Shown piece after piece: positions 36,428 through 46,074 of a stretch of 47,567 bases of DNA. Every line of letters starts with the position of its first letter. Position 1 is the first letter of the stretch. A program made the translations under genes and the position numbers. Source of the stretch: Bacteroidales bacterium (GTDB taxonomy: Bacteria; Bacteroidota; Bacteroidia; Bacteroidales; UBA3824); assembly GCA_017544805.1 (NCBI GenBank), contig JAFYDK010000038.1, positions 1 to 47,567 on the forward strand. Direction: 5' to 3'. A model generated the notes under the pieces. That model saw nothing but the letters and a program-made list of their open reading frames with translations. It was not told the origin of the DNA and made no database searches.

Positions 36428-39400
36428 TTAGCGTTCCAACTCTTGAGAGAGTCCCAAAACGTAATTCTCTAATTTTCTTGTATTAATAGTAATACTTGAA
36501 ATATCGTAATTCTTGATATTGAGCAACAAATCGTCTGCAATTTCAATACCTTTGTCGATATGATAATTAACGGACTGCTCCCTGAAACGATTCACAAATT
36601 CGGTTAATTCTTCAAACGAAATCTGATTTTTAAGAATTTTATATTCGGGAATAACGGCGTATTTCAAAACCGAAATATATTCTCTCATTGCATCATTATT
36701 ACGTTTTTTTGCTGCAGACAATTTACCGTGCAAAACTTGTTCTGCCTCGCCAGAGGGTTGAGTATCGCTCTGCACAGTCAGATTAGGTATCGTCAAAGTA
36801 AAAAGACTGCCGACACCCTCGGTAGAACGCACCGTAATAGTAGCTTTCATGGAGTCAGCCATTTTTTTCGACAACGCCATACCACGGATATTACTACTCG
36901 AGGTCGCATTAATGGAATTGAACATAACATCGGCTTTGTCTTGTTTGATACCGACACCTGTATCGGCTATCATAAAAATCAAATTAATTTTATCTTTCAA
37001 AACCGAAGGCGAGGTGCTGATAGTTACCTTTACGCTACCCTTTTCGGTAAAAGTAATAGCGTTCAAAAGCAAATTAAAAAGTATCTGACGCAACCTAACC
37101 TCATCAACTTCCATTTTCGGCGGAATATAACCGTCTGAATTCAATTGATAATCAAGATGTTTTTCTTCAGCTTTGTGTCTGAAAATTTCAAAAACATCTT
37201 TCCCGACGGTAACGGGATTAACAAGTTTGGTGAAACGGTTTTTGATACCGAGTTCCATTTCTGTCAATTCCAAAAGGTCAGCAAGAGTTTCATTGACATA
37301 CGAAGCCGAATTGAGCACAGACCTCAAATCAGAAGAATCTTCATCGGTACGCATACCGGCTACAAGAGCCTCACATTTTTGAACGATATGATCAAGCGGT
37401 TCTTTGATTTTAGAAGACATTCCGCTGATAAACTGACTTTTTGCAATGCTGGTTTCTTGAGCGTTCTTTCTGTCATTTTTCAGTTTGTTCTCAATACGTT
37501 TCTGACTTGTATTGTTTCTGACATAGACTAAAACTGTTGAATCATCGCAAAGTGTAAACCTTGCCTCCTTGGAAGTATCAGGATCATTTTCGTCAAGCAT
37601 ATAATCCACGTATTGAGGCTCACCCGTCTTTCTAACGGTATTAAAAGCCACAAGGAAAGGTAACAACAAATCCTGAGAAAGAACATCACGGAAATTTTTA
37701 CCGAGATAAGCATCTTGTTTTGCCTTACTCAAACCGGGAACCCTGGCAAAAATATAATTACCGTCAGCATCTAAACGGTAAAAAGAATCCGGCAAAATCT
37801 CCAAAATATTTGACAAATTATCATGTTTTTCGGCTCTGCGTTCTGCAAGTTTGCTTTCCGTAATATCCTGAACAATCATAATACCGCCTCGTTCAACACC
37901 GGTTCCGGTATTATAATAATATGATTTCAATGTAATTGCAACAATAGCATCACGTTCGGGAGTTTTTATGTCAAGTTCCTGACGGATAACACTTTGATTG
38001 TCGCTATTTTCACTCGTATGAAAATCTTCAAAAACTTTGGTCGGGAAAATATTGCTGATATTTTGTCCGATAACATTCTTGTTGCTCAAACCAAAAATTT
38101 CCAAAAATCTGTCATTAACGGTCGTAATTATAAACTTATCACTAAACTGAATAATTCCTATCGGCGTTTTTCTGAACAAAAGACGATATTTCTCTTCTGA
38201 ATTTTTAAGTTCCATTTCCGCCATTTTTCTCTCACGGATTTCGCTTTCCATTTTGTTGTTAGCGATTGAGAGTTGTTCGTTATGGCGTTTTTTCTCCGAA
38301 TAACGGTAACGGAAAATAAAAACCAAAACTATAATCAAAATGATAATTATAGTTAATAAAAGTATATTGCGCGTATAACTTTTTTTCTCAAGCAAAAGAC
38401 GGCTTTTTTCGGCAGTGATTTGCATCATTTCCAATTCCTTTTGCTGTCTTTGGTTTTCGATGCTGACCTGAAACTCAGAAAACTGTTCCTTACGTTTGAG
38501 AATATACACACTATCGCCTGTTAAGGCATAGCGTTCGCAGTATTGCAAAGCCTTACTCTGATTACCTAACTTAATATTAGCCTTATAAATAATCTCACAA
38601 GCACGGTGTTTTATCAAGATTTCTTCTGTTCCGTGCTGAAGCTCCTCGGCTTGAGCATCGGCAAGTATTTTTTCGCCATTAGCCAAAGCATCTTCCGATT
38701 TGCCGACCGTAAGCTGCATTTTAGCAAGTCTTAATTTCGTAAGCAAAGCCAAATGCGTAAGTTTAAGCTTTGTAAAGGCATCAACGGCATCAATATAATA
38801 TTCCTCAGCCGAAGAATAATCTTTCAAAAATTCTTTTACCTCACCGTAAACCCAATACGTATGGGCAATATCTTTTTCTAAATCGGGATTGTCATTGTAA
38901 TATTTTAGATTATAATCCAAAAGTACGATTGCAGAATCAGGCTCTTCAAAATAAAGATAAGCCCTTGCGATATTAACATTCAAACCACTTGCCTGATTAT
39001 CAAGTTTCAGAGAATCATAAATATGTTTTGCCTTTTTCATATTTCCGATTGAGGTTTCCTCATCGCAGATAACATAAATTCTGCCTAAAACGGCAAGAGC
39101 ATCGGCTTTGATATCCAAACGGTCGTTAGCTTCGGCAATTTTAATTGCTTTCATGCAATATTCCTCGGAAAGGTCTGAAACGTCTTGAACAAAATAAATT
39201 TTCGCAATATCAACAAAACAAAGGGCGACCTCTTCCTCCATATCGTATTTTGAATAGATTTCAAAGGCTTTGAATTGCATTTCCATCGACAGATAATAAA
39301 TTCTGACGGTAAAATATGCACGTCCTAAATTTCTGTAAGACAAAGCAATATCAAGACTGTCAAGATATTTTTCGGCAACTTGACGGGCTTGAGCGGCATA

Positions 39401-39577
39401 TTCCAATGCCATATATGGTTCGGTATTTATGTTTTTTCCGTATTTATCGTTCAAATCCGAGAAAACTTTGCTCAAAGAATCCCTCTGAACAAAATTTTCT
39501 TCCTGCGCAGAAAGTCCGCCGCCGTAAATCAAAACGGCAAGCCACAAAACGGATAATATTTTATAAAGTTTCAGCAT
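36428..39577 (-). CDS. TPR-PAS protein with degenerate histidine kinase core
   Basis: A 1049-residue protein with a signal peptide (LAVLIYGGGLSAQ) and periplasmic TPR repeats (about 30-370). A membrane helix follows (about 400-422, ILLLTIIIILIIVLVFIF). Two PAS domains lie at about 455-575 and 590-700. The HisKA-like segment reads GMSSKIKEPLDHIV, where the normal phospho-accepting His of MSHEIRTPL is Ser722. The ATPase domain keeps the N box (LLLNAITFTEKG) and IADTGVGI, but its G2 box is GMALSKKMA instead of GLGLAI. A C-terminal helical extension of about 100 residues follows. It is probably a pseudokinase sensor or scaffold working with the neighbouring kinases. The gene lies 26 bases after the preceding kinase gene. 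Confidence 0.85.
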   Translation of the reverse strand: MLKLYKILSVLWLAVLIYGGGLSAQEENFVQRDSLSKVFSDLNDKYGKNINTEPYMALEYAAQARQVAEKYLDSLDIALSYRNLGRAYFTVRIYYLSMEMQFKAFEIYSKYDMEEEVALCFVDIAKIYFVQDVSDLSEEYCMKAIKIAEANDRLDIKADALAVLGRIYVICDEETSIGNMKKAKHIYDSLKLDNQASGLNVNIARAYLYFEEPDSAIVLLDYNLKYYNDNPDLEKDIAHTYWVYGEVKEFLKDYSSAEEYYIDAVDAFTKLKLTHLALLTKLRLAKMQLTVGKSEDALANGEKILADAQAEELQHGTEEILIKHRACEIIYKANIKLGNQSKALQYCERYALTGDSVYILKRKEQFSEFQVSIENQRQQKELEMMQITAEKSRLLLEKKSYTRNILLLTIIIILIIVLVFIFRYRYSEKKRHNEQLSIANNKMESEIRERKMAEMELKNSEEKYRLLFRKTPIGIIQFSDKFIITTVNDRFLEIFGLSNKNVIGQNISNIFPTKVFEDFHTSENSDNQSVIRQELDIKTPERDAIVAITLKSYYYNTGTGVERGGIMIVQDITESKLAERRAEKHDNLSNILEILPDSFYRLDADGNYIFARVPGLSKAKQDAYLGKNFRDVLSQDLLLPFLVAFNTVRKTGEPQYVDYMLDENDPDTSKEARFTLCDDSTVLVYVRNNTSQKRIENKLKNDRKNAQETSIAKSQFISGMSSKIKEPLDHIVQKCEALVAGMRTDEDSSDLRSVLNSASYVNETLADLLELTEMELGIKNRFTKLVNPVTVGKDVFEIFRHKAEEKHLDYQLNSDGYIPPKMEVDEVRLRQILFNLLLNAITFTEKGSVKVTISTSPSVLKDKINLIFMIADTGVGIKQDKADVMFNSINATSSSNIRGMALSKKMADSMKATITVRSTEGVGSLFTLTIPNLTVQSDTQPSGEAEQVLHGKLSAAKKRNNDAMREYISVLKYAVIPEYKILKNQISFEELTEFVNRFREQSVNYHIDKGIEIADDLLLNIKNYDISSITINTRKLENYVLGLSQELER

Positions 39578-39603
39578 TTTCTTTTTCTAAACAAAACTAT
39601 GTC

Positions 39604-41619
39604 CTACATTCCTGCCTTGCGGTAAGGAATATAAAAACTAAAGGTTGAACCCTCGTTCAAAACGCTTTGGACGCTGAGTTTTCCGTCCATTCGTTTTACT
39701 AATTCGTTTGCAATAGCAAGTCCAAGACCGTTGCCACCGTATTGACGGGAAATTCCCTCGTCAGCTTGTCTGAACCTTTCAAAAATAATATTCAGTTTCG
39801 ACTCCGAAATTCCAATTCCCGTATCTTTTACGTAAAATGTTACGGTTTCCTGACCAATTTTAGCACCGATTTCGATTTTGCCATTTTGCGTAAAAGTAAC
39901 CGCATTTGCAATCAACTTTTTGAAAATTTGACTAATATACTGATTGTCGGCATAAATCAAAGCCTCGTATTCGTTGAAAGCCTCACTTCTTAAAAGCTCC
40001 AACTTTTTGCCCGATTCTGCGTGAGTATCAGTAAGATAAATAAAAGCCTCTTCCAATATCGAATTAACACTGCATATTTCATGCCTTAATTTTATCTGCC
40101 CCGATTCTATCTTTGAAAGCTCAACTATATCGTCAATTATATCAAGCAGTTTTTTGGTGTTTTTGAATATTGCCGTCAAATAATCGTTGAGTTTTTCAGG
40201 ATGCAGACCAGATTGAATCATTTGAACAAAACCACTTATAATAATAGCCGGCGTCCTTGTTTCGTGAGCAATGTTTGCCAAGAAAATCGTTTTCAAATTA
40301 TTGGAATCCTCGGCATGGTTCTTTTGTTTTAAAAGTTCCGCTTGATAACGTTTTAGTTCGGAAATGTCGTTTGAAATTATCTGAACGACCTTCTCCCCCA
40401 TAAAATCGTTGATTAACTGCATCGTAGAGAGATACCATCTTTCTTTTCCGGCAACCACTACGCTGAGTTTGCGGGTCATAACCTCGCCCGTCTGCGCTAC
40501 GGATTTTATTAAATCCATATCAATAAACTCCTCTGCGGGAATTTTCGTCGTGCCTAAAGCTCCGTTAGTGGTATCCTCTTCAAAAAGTTCTACTGCCGTA
40601 GAATTACACATTATAATATTACCGTCCAGATCCACAACGATTATCGGCTGTTTGATACCGTTGAAAAGAGTTTTGTATCGGTTTTCGCTTTCAGCCAATT
40701 CCCTGCGGGCTTTTATCATCTTGTCAATATCCTGCATAACGCCGATAATACCGGAAATTTTTCCCGAAGAATCGGTGATAAGAGTTTTGCTGACAATGTA
40801 TTCCCTAACAATATTATCAGCACATTTTATCGGACCTTCATAAACCTGAATACCTTTTTCTTTAATAAGTTCGATGTCTTTGCCTTGACAAAAATCTGCA
40901 TATTCTTTTGGAAAATATTTGTCAAGTTCTTGAGAGGTTTTTCCAATAATTGTTTCGGGAGATACACCGATAACTGTCTTGGCATAACAATCGTTACAAA
41001 GCAGATAATGTCCTTCCACGTCTTTGTAAAACAACGGAACGGGAATGGCATCAATCATTTTTTGCGTAAATTTCAGATTTTCACGGACTTTTTTGCTGGC
41101 CTGAGAATCTCCCGTATCGGGTTTGAAATCAGCAAAAAAAGTATCATGTCTTACGGCTGAAACTTTCACAGAAAGGATTTCGCCGTCTTCCTCGGCATTA
41201 AAACTAACGGTATCAAGGATTTTGACAGCTTGTGCAAAACCCTCCAACCAAACAGAAGATTTCATCAAGGAAAGTTCTGAATTAGTTTTACCGATAATAT
41301 CCTCTATTTTTTTTGAATAAAATTTAGCGAACTCGGGATTAATCCTCGTAAAAACAAAATCCACAGGGTTTTGATTGTCCTCATCGTCATAAATAATAGA
41401 GCCAGCAAAAGCCGGAATTTGAATATTCTTAAAAAAAACATCCAAAAATTTTTCCGTATATTGCAACTGTTCGTAAAGGTCGCTTTCGAGACTGTCAAAA
41501 GCGGAGGGTTCCGCAAAAAAAGCATACCGTCTTAAAGTTTGCTTCAAGACGAGATTCTCTTTTTGAAGTTTTTCCAACGTTTTACCGTATTCAACTATGT
41601 CTTCTTCAAGATTTGTCAT
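39604..41619 (-). CDS. Three-PAS sensor histidine kinase
   Basis: A 671-residue cytoplasmic kinase without membrane segments. An N-terminal coiled coil (1-50) is followed by three PAS-like domains (about 55-170, 183-300 and 315-430). HisKA contains the phospho-accepting H452 in NIAHETRTP. HATPase_c has the N box LIANAVTFTQNG, KDTGIGIS, FERFRQADEG and the G2 box GNGLGLAIANELV. It lacks a receiver or phosphotransfer domain. All catalytic motifs are intact, so it is likely active. It follows the TPR gene by 5 bases. Confidence 0.9.
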   Translation of the reverse strand: MTNLEEDIVEYGKTLEKLQKENLVLKQTLRRYAFFAEPSAFDSLESDLYEQLQYTEKFLDVFFKNIQIPAFAGSIIYDDEDNQNPVDFVFTRINPEFAKFYSKKIEDIIGKTNSELSLMKSSVWLEGFAQAVKILDTVSFNAEEDGEILSVKVSAVRHDTFFADFKPDTGDSQASKKVRENLKFTQKMIDAIPVPLFYKDVEGHYLLCNDCYAKTVIGVSPETIIGKTSQELDKYFPKEYADFCQGKDIELIKEKGIQVYEGPIKCADNIVREYIVSKTLITDSSGKISGIIGVMQDIDKMIKARRELAESENRYKTLFNGIKQPIIVVDLDGNIIMCNSTAVELFEEDTTNGALGTTKIPAEEFIDMDLIKSVAQTGEVMTRKLSVVVAGKERWYLSTMQLINDFMGEKVVQIISNDISELKRYQAELLKQKNHAEDSNNLKTIFLANIAHETRTPAIIISGFVQMIQSGLHPEKLNDYLTAIFKNTKKLLDIIDDIVELSKIESGQIKLRHEICSVNSILEEAFIYLTDTHAESGKKLELLRSEAFNEYEALIYADNQYISQIFKKLIANAVTFTQNGKIEIGAKIGQETVTFYVKDTGIGISESKLNIIFERFRQADEGISRQYGGNGLGLAIANELVKRMDGKLSVQSVLNEGSTFSFYIPYRKAGM

Positions 41620-41624
41620 AAGTA

Positions 41625-44351
41625 TTATTCAGTCAAGTTTTCCAACAGTTTCAACGAATATTCGTAATAATAACCAGCGGAACCGTTGTAGAGATAAGGC
41701 TGCAACAGTTCTGTATTGCGATTAAGATACTCAACGCAAAGGTCGTAAAAATTTTCGGAATTTCCGCTGTTTTTTTCATAAATATAACATTGAACAATAT
41801 TAATATTTGTCATCGCTATTGCCAATACCGTTTCAATGTTGTAATTCTCCTGCGGTACTAATTCAAACAATTTCCGTGCCTTGAAATAACAGTCCTGAGC
41901 ATTTTTAACGTCAGAATTTTTAAAATACATCAGTCCGAGATTGTTCAGCGTTGAGGCGGGATAATAGTATGAAATCAGTTTTTTTTCAGACAAAGAAGTT
42001 CTGATTTCAAGAGCTTGTTCGTAATATTTTTCAGCCTCCTGCCAAATTGAAAGGTCAGAGGCATAATTTCCGAGTTGATTTAAGGCATCTGTCAAATCCA
42101 AAAGATAATTGTCAGAGCCTAAAGCATTAGCAGAAGAAAACTCGCTTTCGGCTTTTTTCATTATGGTATAAGCCTCCAAAGTGTTTCCTAAAATGCCGTA
42201 AGTCATTGCTATATTGTAATCTATGAGAGCTGTTTGATAATAATATTCCAAGTTTTGAACTCCCACAAGATTCAAATAAACTTCTTTTAATTCCAACAAA
42301 ACATCCAAAGCCTCAATATGTTTTTTTTCGTTGTTGTAAACGGAGGAAAGATTAAAAAGCGTAGTGCAAAAACTTTCCAAAAACAATTCGGGGTTTTGCG
42401 AAACTATTGCTTTTCTTTCCTGATGAGAGAGTTGATAATATTCCGTAGCCTCTTCTGTATTACCGTTTTGAAGAGCTGCGTAAGCCAGATTGTCATAATT
42501 ATCAGCCAAAAGATTCTGATATTTCGGATTTTTGCTTTTTGCCTGATCTTTTCGTATCTCCAACGACTGTTCCAAATAAAAAACTGCCATGTCCGCATCT
42601 CCCAACTCGGCATAAAACATTCCGTAATTGTTGAGAATATCAGCCCAAAGGTCAATGTAAAGATTTGATTTTTTGATTAATTCTTCACGGATTTTATAAG
42701 ATTTTGTATAATAGACTTCCGCGTTGTCGTAATCGTTGTTATTTTTATAAAGTATAGCCAAATTGTTGCAAAGCGAAGAATACTCTGCACTTTCGGGATC
42801 GGTAAAAGTCTTTTTAGCGGCAAAAATATTCAACGCCTCCTGAAGATATTTCATCGAGGAATCCGTCTTTGAAAACTTTCGGTAAAGATTTCCGATATTT
42901 GTTAAAATTTTGGCGTAAGTTACTAAAACAGAACGGTCTACGCATGAAAGTTTTTTCAATATCATTGCTGAAGTTTTGTAACAAGTAACCGCATCGTCAA
43001 AATTGTTGCCTCTATCGTAAAGATAACCGAGATTGTTTAAAACCAAAGCCCGCTGAAAATCATATTTTTTATGACAAATTTTAGCCAAAAGAGCATAATT
43101 TTCCAATGATTCATCGTATTTTCGTTTAGCCTCCCAATACAAGGAAGTTTCCTCAAAAATATTTCCGTAAGTGTTTAATACTCCGGCTTTTCCTTCCAAT
43201 GCACCCGGAGAATTTGAAAAACTCTTATCGGAATAAATATTAAGTGCCTCTTCGCAAAGTTTTTGAGCACGCGGAAAATTTTTCATCTGAATTTCAAGCG
43301 AAGCCTGCAAAGCCTCAACATCAGCTAAATCAGAAGCATAGTTAGGATTTTTTTTAACGTTTTCCATCGCCAATGAAAGGCTTAAATTCAGTTTTTCTCT
43401 TGACATAGCATAATTTCCGTAATTTTTTTCAACCTCGCCCCATTTAAGATAAACCTTTGAAAGAAAGACGTTTTTGTCGGTTTCATCAGGAATTATTTGA
43501 GCATATTCAACAGCTTTTTTCAAATTTTGAACCGCCAAATCATATTCCAGTCTTGCCAAATGAATTTTTACTCTGTCCAAAAGTATTATCTGAGAAAAAA
43601 AATATCCGTCTTGAATTTTATCGAAAATATCCAAGGCTTTTTTATAAAAAGTCAAAGCGGAATCGAATTTTGCCTCTTGAGCGCAAATAAGACCTTTTAT
43701 AAAAAAAATTTCCGCTTTTAATTTTTTGTCCTGTTTGGAATTTTTGATTTCCCCAGCTTTGAAAATTTCCTCCTCCGCTTTTGAATCATGCCCTAAATAA
43801 TAATTTACAACGGCTGACAAAACGAAAGCTCTTTGCTTTTGATCATTGTCTAAAGCGATTTTCATGACTTTTTGAGAATACTCTTCCGCTTTTTGAGTAT
43901 CACCGTTATAAATGCAAAATCTTACAAATTCGGTTAAAGTAGAAAATTTTTCATAATTTTCCAACTCCGCAAGTAAGGAATAATAATTTTCTGCACCCTC
44001 GACATCAAGCCTTAAAACGGAAATTCTTGCAAGGAGCAACAGACGTTCTTCATCGTTAAGACCGCTAACTAAAGCCGCCTCCATAACGGCATTTTCTACG
44101 TCAGCCTTTTCGATAAATCCCATTAAAGAAGAAAAATTTGAATATTTTTCAAAAAAATCGTCCCTAAAACCTCCCGCACACAACCGCGCCGCATAAACGG
44201 AAGATCTTTGAGAATTATGTTTTACAGACGAAGAATCAATACATTTTAGCAAAACGCTTTTGTCTTGAGCCTTGCAACACAAAAACGGTGATATAAAAAA
44301 TATTAAAAATAATATCGCAAATTTTCCCGGCATTTTTCTTATATTTTTCAT
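41625..44351 (-). CDS. Large periplasmic TPR protein
   Basis: A 908-residue protein with a signal peptide (FAILFLIFFISPFLCCKAQ). A lipoprotein site is possible but not well formed (LCC). The rest is a nearly continuous array of tetratricopeptide repeats, for example ALTFYKKALDIFDK, AEVYYTKSYKIREEL, AVFYLEQSLEIRKDQ and AEKYYEQALEIRTSL. There is no enzymatic domain. It probably acts as a periplasmic protein-binding scaffold for the adjacent sensor proteins. Its start codon directly abuts the stop of the upstream kinase gene (TAGATG). Confidence 0.8.
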   Translation of the reverse strand: MKNIRKMPGKFAILFLIFFISPFLCCKAQDKSVLLKCIDSSSVKHNSQRSSVYAARLCAGGFRDDFFEKYSNFSSLMGFIEKADVENAVMEAALVSGLNDEERLLLLARISVLRLDVEGAENYYSLLAELENYEKFSTLTEFVRFCIYNGDTQKAEEYSQKVMKIALDNDQKQRAFVLSAVVNYYLGHDSKAEEEIFKAGEIKNSKQDKKLKAEIFFIKGLICAQEAKFDSALTFYKKALDIFDKIQDGYFFSQIILLDRVKIHLARLEYDLAVQNLKKAVEYAQIIPDETDKNVFLSKVYLKWGEVEKNYGNYAMSREKLNLSLSLAMENVKKNPNYASDLADVEALQASLEIQMKNFPRAQKLCEEALNIYSDKSFSNSPGALEGKAGVLNTYGNIFEETSLYWEAKRKYDESLENYALLAKICHKKYDFQRALVLNNLGYLYDRGNNFDDAVTCYKTSAMILKKLSCVDRSVLVTYAKILTNIGNLYRKFSKTDSSMKYLQEALNIFAAKKTFTDPESAEYSSLCNNLAILYKNNNDYDNAEVYYTKSYKIREELIKKSNLYIDLWADILNNYGMFYAELGDADMAVFYLEQSLEIRKDQAKSKNPKYQNLLADNYDNLAYAALQNGNTEEATEYYQLSHQERKAIVSQNPELFLESFCTTLFNLSSVYNNEKKHIEALDVLLELKEVYLNLVGVQNLEYYYQTALIDYNIAMTYGILGNTLEAYTIMKKAESEFSSANALGSDNYLLDLTDALNQLGNYASDLSIWQEAEKYYEQALEIRTSLSEKKLISYYYPASTLNNLGLMYFKNSDVKNAQDCYFKARKLFELVPQENYNIETVLAIAMTNINIVQCYIYEKNSGNSENFYDLCVEYLNRNTELLQPYLYNGSAGYYYEYSLKLLENLTE

Positions 44352-45947
44352 CTAAATTACAAAACCGAAAGTCGTTAAACTATTTTCACAAGAAACCGTA
44401 AGTTTGCTTGCATGAAGTTGCAAAAAAGTATTACAAAGTTTAAGTCCTATACTCGAACCCTTTTCCATATCCGTCCCGGAAGTTGATTCCACATCTTGAG
44501 CAGTGTTAATTTTATCAATTTTTTCCTTGTCAATCGGCACACCGCAATCCACAACGGTAATCAGAACTTTACCTTGAGAATCTTCTTCAGCCTTTATAAC
44601 GACATCTTTGTCTTTATAACTGAATTTCACAGCATTAGAAACAAGATTTCTGATTACGGTTGCAATCTTGTATTCGTCGGCGCAAAGATTAATATCTTTT
44701 GGGACTTGATTTACAAGACGTATGTTTTTTCTGTAAGCCTGAGCCGAAAGCAAGTCGATTACACGGCATACGGACACATTCAAAGGAAAAGTCTGAAGAT
44801 TAAGTTTTAGATCATCGGAAACAGAATTTGAATATTCCAAAAGATTAACCAAAAAATCATAGCCCTCGGCAGAGGCTTGTTTAATAATCTGAATATATTC
44901 CTCCGCCACCTTATAATCACCCTGCGCAAGAGATTTACCAAGAAGTTCACTAAATCCGATTAACGCATTAAAAGGATTTCTCAAATCATGTCCTATAATT
45001 CTTATAAGGCGGTTTTTAGCAGCGTTTTCCCTTTGAAGTTTTTCCTGAATTTCTTTCAATTCCGTAATGTCTGAAACCGTTCCTAAAATTCTTGCAGAAA
45101 AACCTTGGTCATTTTTTAGGACAACACCTTTTATTTCAATCCATATTTTTTTCCCGTCAATCGGTCTTACAACTTGAGTTTGTACGGAAAAAGGATTTCC
45201 GCCACACAAAACCTCATCCGTAAAAAAATCAGTAATACGTTTTCTATCCTCTAAAACGACCATCGCATAAAACTCCTCCAAAGTACAGCGTTCTTTGTCT
45301 TTAAGACCCAAAATTTCACCCGTATTACGGCTGAGAATATACTTATTTGTCTGAATATTAAAATTATAATAATTGCCGTATTTAAAAAACAAATCATAAT
45401 TAACCCTCGACAAGAAATCCTCCTTGGAAATACTGTTCAAACAATATTCAAAAATTCGGCTTCCGCTTGTGCATATCTGCCAGACCATATATTCGTAAGA
45501 GCGACGGCAAATTATAGGATAAGAAGAAAGGACAAACGAAGAATCATTGTTCACGGTATAAAATTTTCCGCAAATAACATAGCCTATACACTTTTCTTTC
45601 AAGCATATAGGAATACAGATACAACAAGTTCCGTCATCTGATTTTATAATATCGGCATAGGGTTTAGGATTTTCGATACGGTCAAGGGCAAGGCTTGTAA
45701 CAAAACCGTTAAAATTCTTGTCGTTGTGTTCCAAAAAGAAACTCGAACGCTGTCCTAAAGGTTCTTTTACTACTGCAACAATCTCAATATCAAGCAAATT
45801 AGCAATTGCAGAGATTTCTTCTTTTCCACCGAAAAGTCTTACAAAAAGTCCGCTTAAGCTCTCAATATCAAAGTTTGCTCCGTAGCCGTCCAAACCGATA
45901 AAGTTTTTTACTATCTGCCTAAAATCTCCTACCTCTAAATAGCTCAT
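44352..45947 (-). CDS. PAS-domain histidine kinase
   Basis: A 531-residue protein from ATG 45947-45945 (MSYLEVGDF); an in-frame GTG eight codons upstream is less likely. Residues about 10-165 form a sensor domain with several Cys (TCCICIPICLKEKC), resembling PocR/GAF-like sensors, though this is not certain. A PAS domain follows (about 185-300). HisKA contains H320 in IIGHDLRNPFNALIG, and the ATPase domain includes RNLVSNAVKFSYKD and VVDCGVPI; the G2 region GSSIGLKLCNTFL is slightly divergent. No membrane helix is evident. It heads the signalling operon. The upstream -7 box TAATTTAG is only a weak match. Confidence 0.82.
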   Translation of the reverse strand: MSYLEVGDFRQIVKNFIGLDGYGANFDIESLSGLFVRLFGGKEEISAIANLLDIEIVAVVKEPLGQRSSFFLEHNDKNFNGFVTSLALDRIENPKPYADIIKSDDGTCCICIPICLKEKCIGYVICGKFYTVNNDSSFVLSSYPIICRRSYEYMVWQICTSGSRIFEYCLNSISKEDFLSRVNYDLFFKYGNYYNFNIQTNKYILSRNTGEILGLKDKERCTLEEFYAMVVLEDRKRITDFFTDEVLCGGNPFSVQTQVVRPIDGKKIWIEIKGVVLKNDQGFSARILGTVSDITELKEIQEKLQRENAAKNRLIRIIGHDLRNPFNALIGFSELLGKSLAQGDYKVAEEYIQIIKQASAEGYDFLVNLLEYSNSVSDDLKLNLQTFPLNVSVCRVIDLLSAQAYRKNIRLVNQVPKDINLCADEYKIATVIRNLVSNAVKFSYKDKDVVIKAEEDSQGKVLITVVDCGVPIDKEKIDKINTAQDVESTSGTDMEKGSSIGLKLCNTFLQLHASKLTVSCENSLTTFGFVI

Positions 45948-46001
45948 AATTTTTCTAAGTAAAAACCGCACTAAATTAAATATTTTTTTGAAAAAAAAGT
46001 A

Positions 46002-46032
46002 TTGGAGTTAATAAAAAAAAATAATAAATTTG
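46002..46032 (+). promoter_or_regulatory. Promoter of pgk
   Basis: TTG (46002-46004), a 20-base spacer and TAAATTTG (46025-46032) fit the consensus. The ATG lies 43 bases beyond. Confidence 0.75.
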
Positions 46033-46074
46033 CATTTGTAAAAATTTTTAATTCAACATAAAATTTAATTATTC

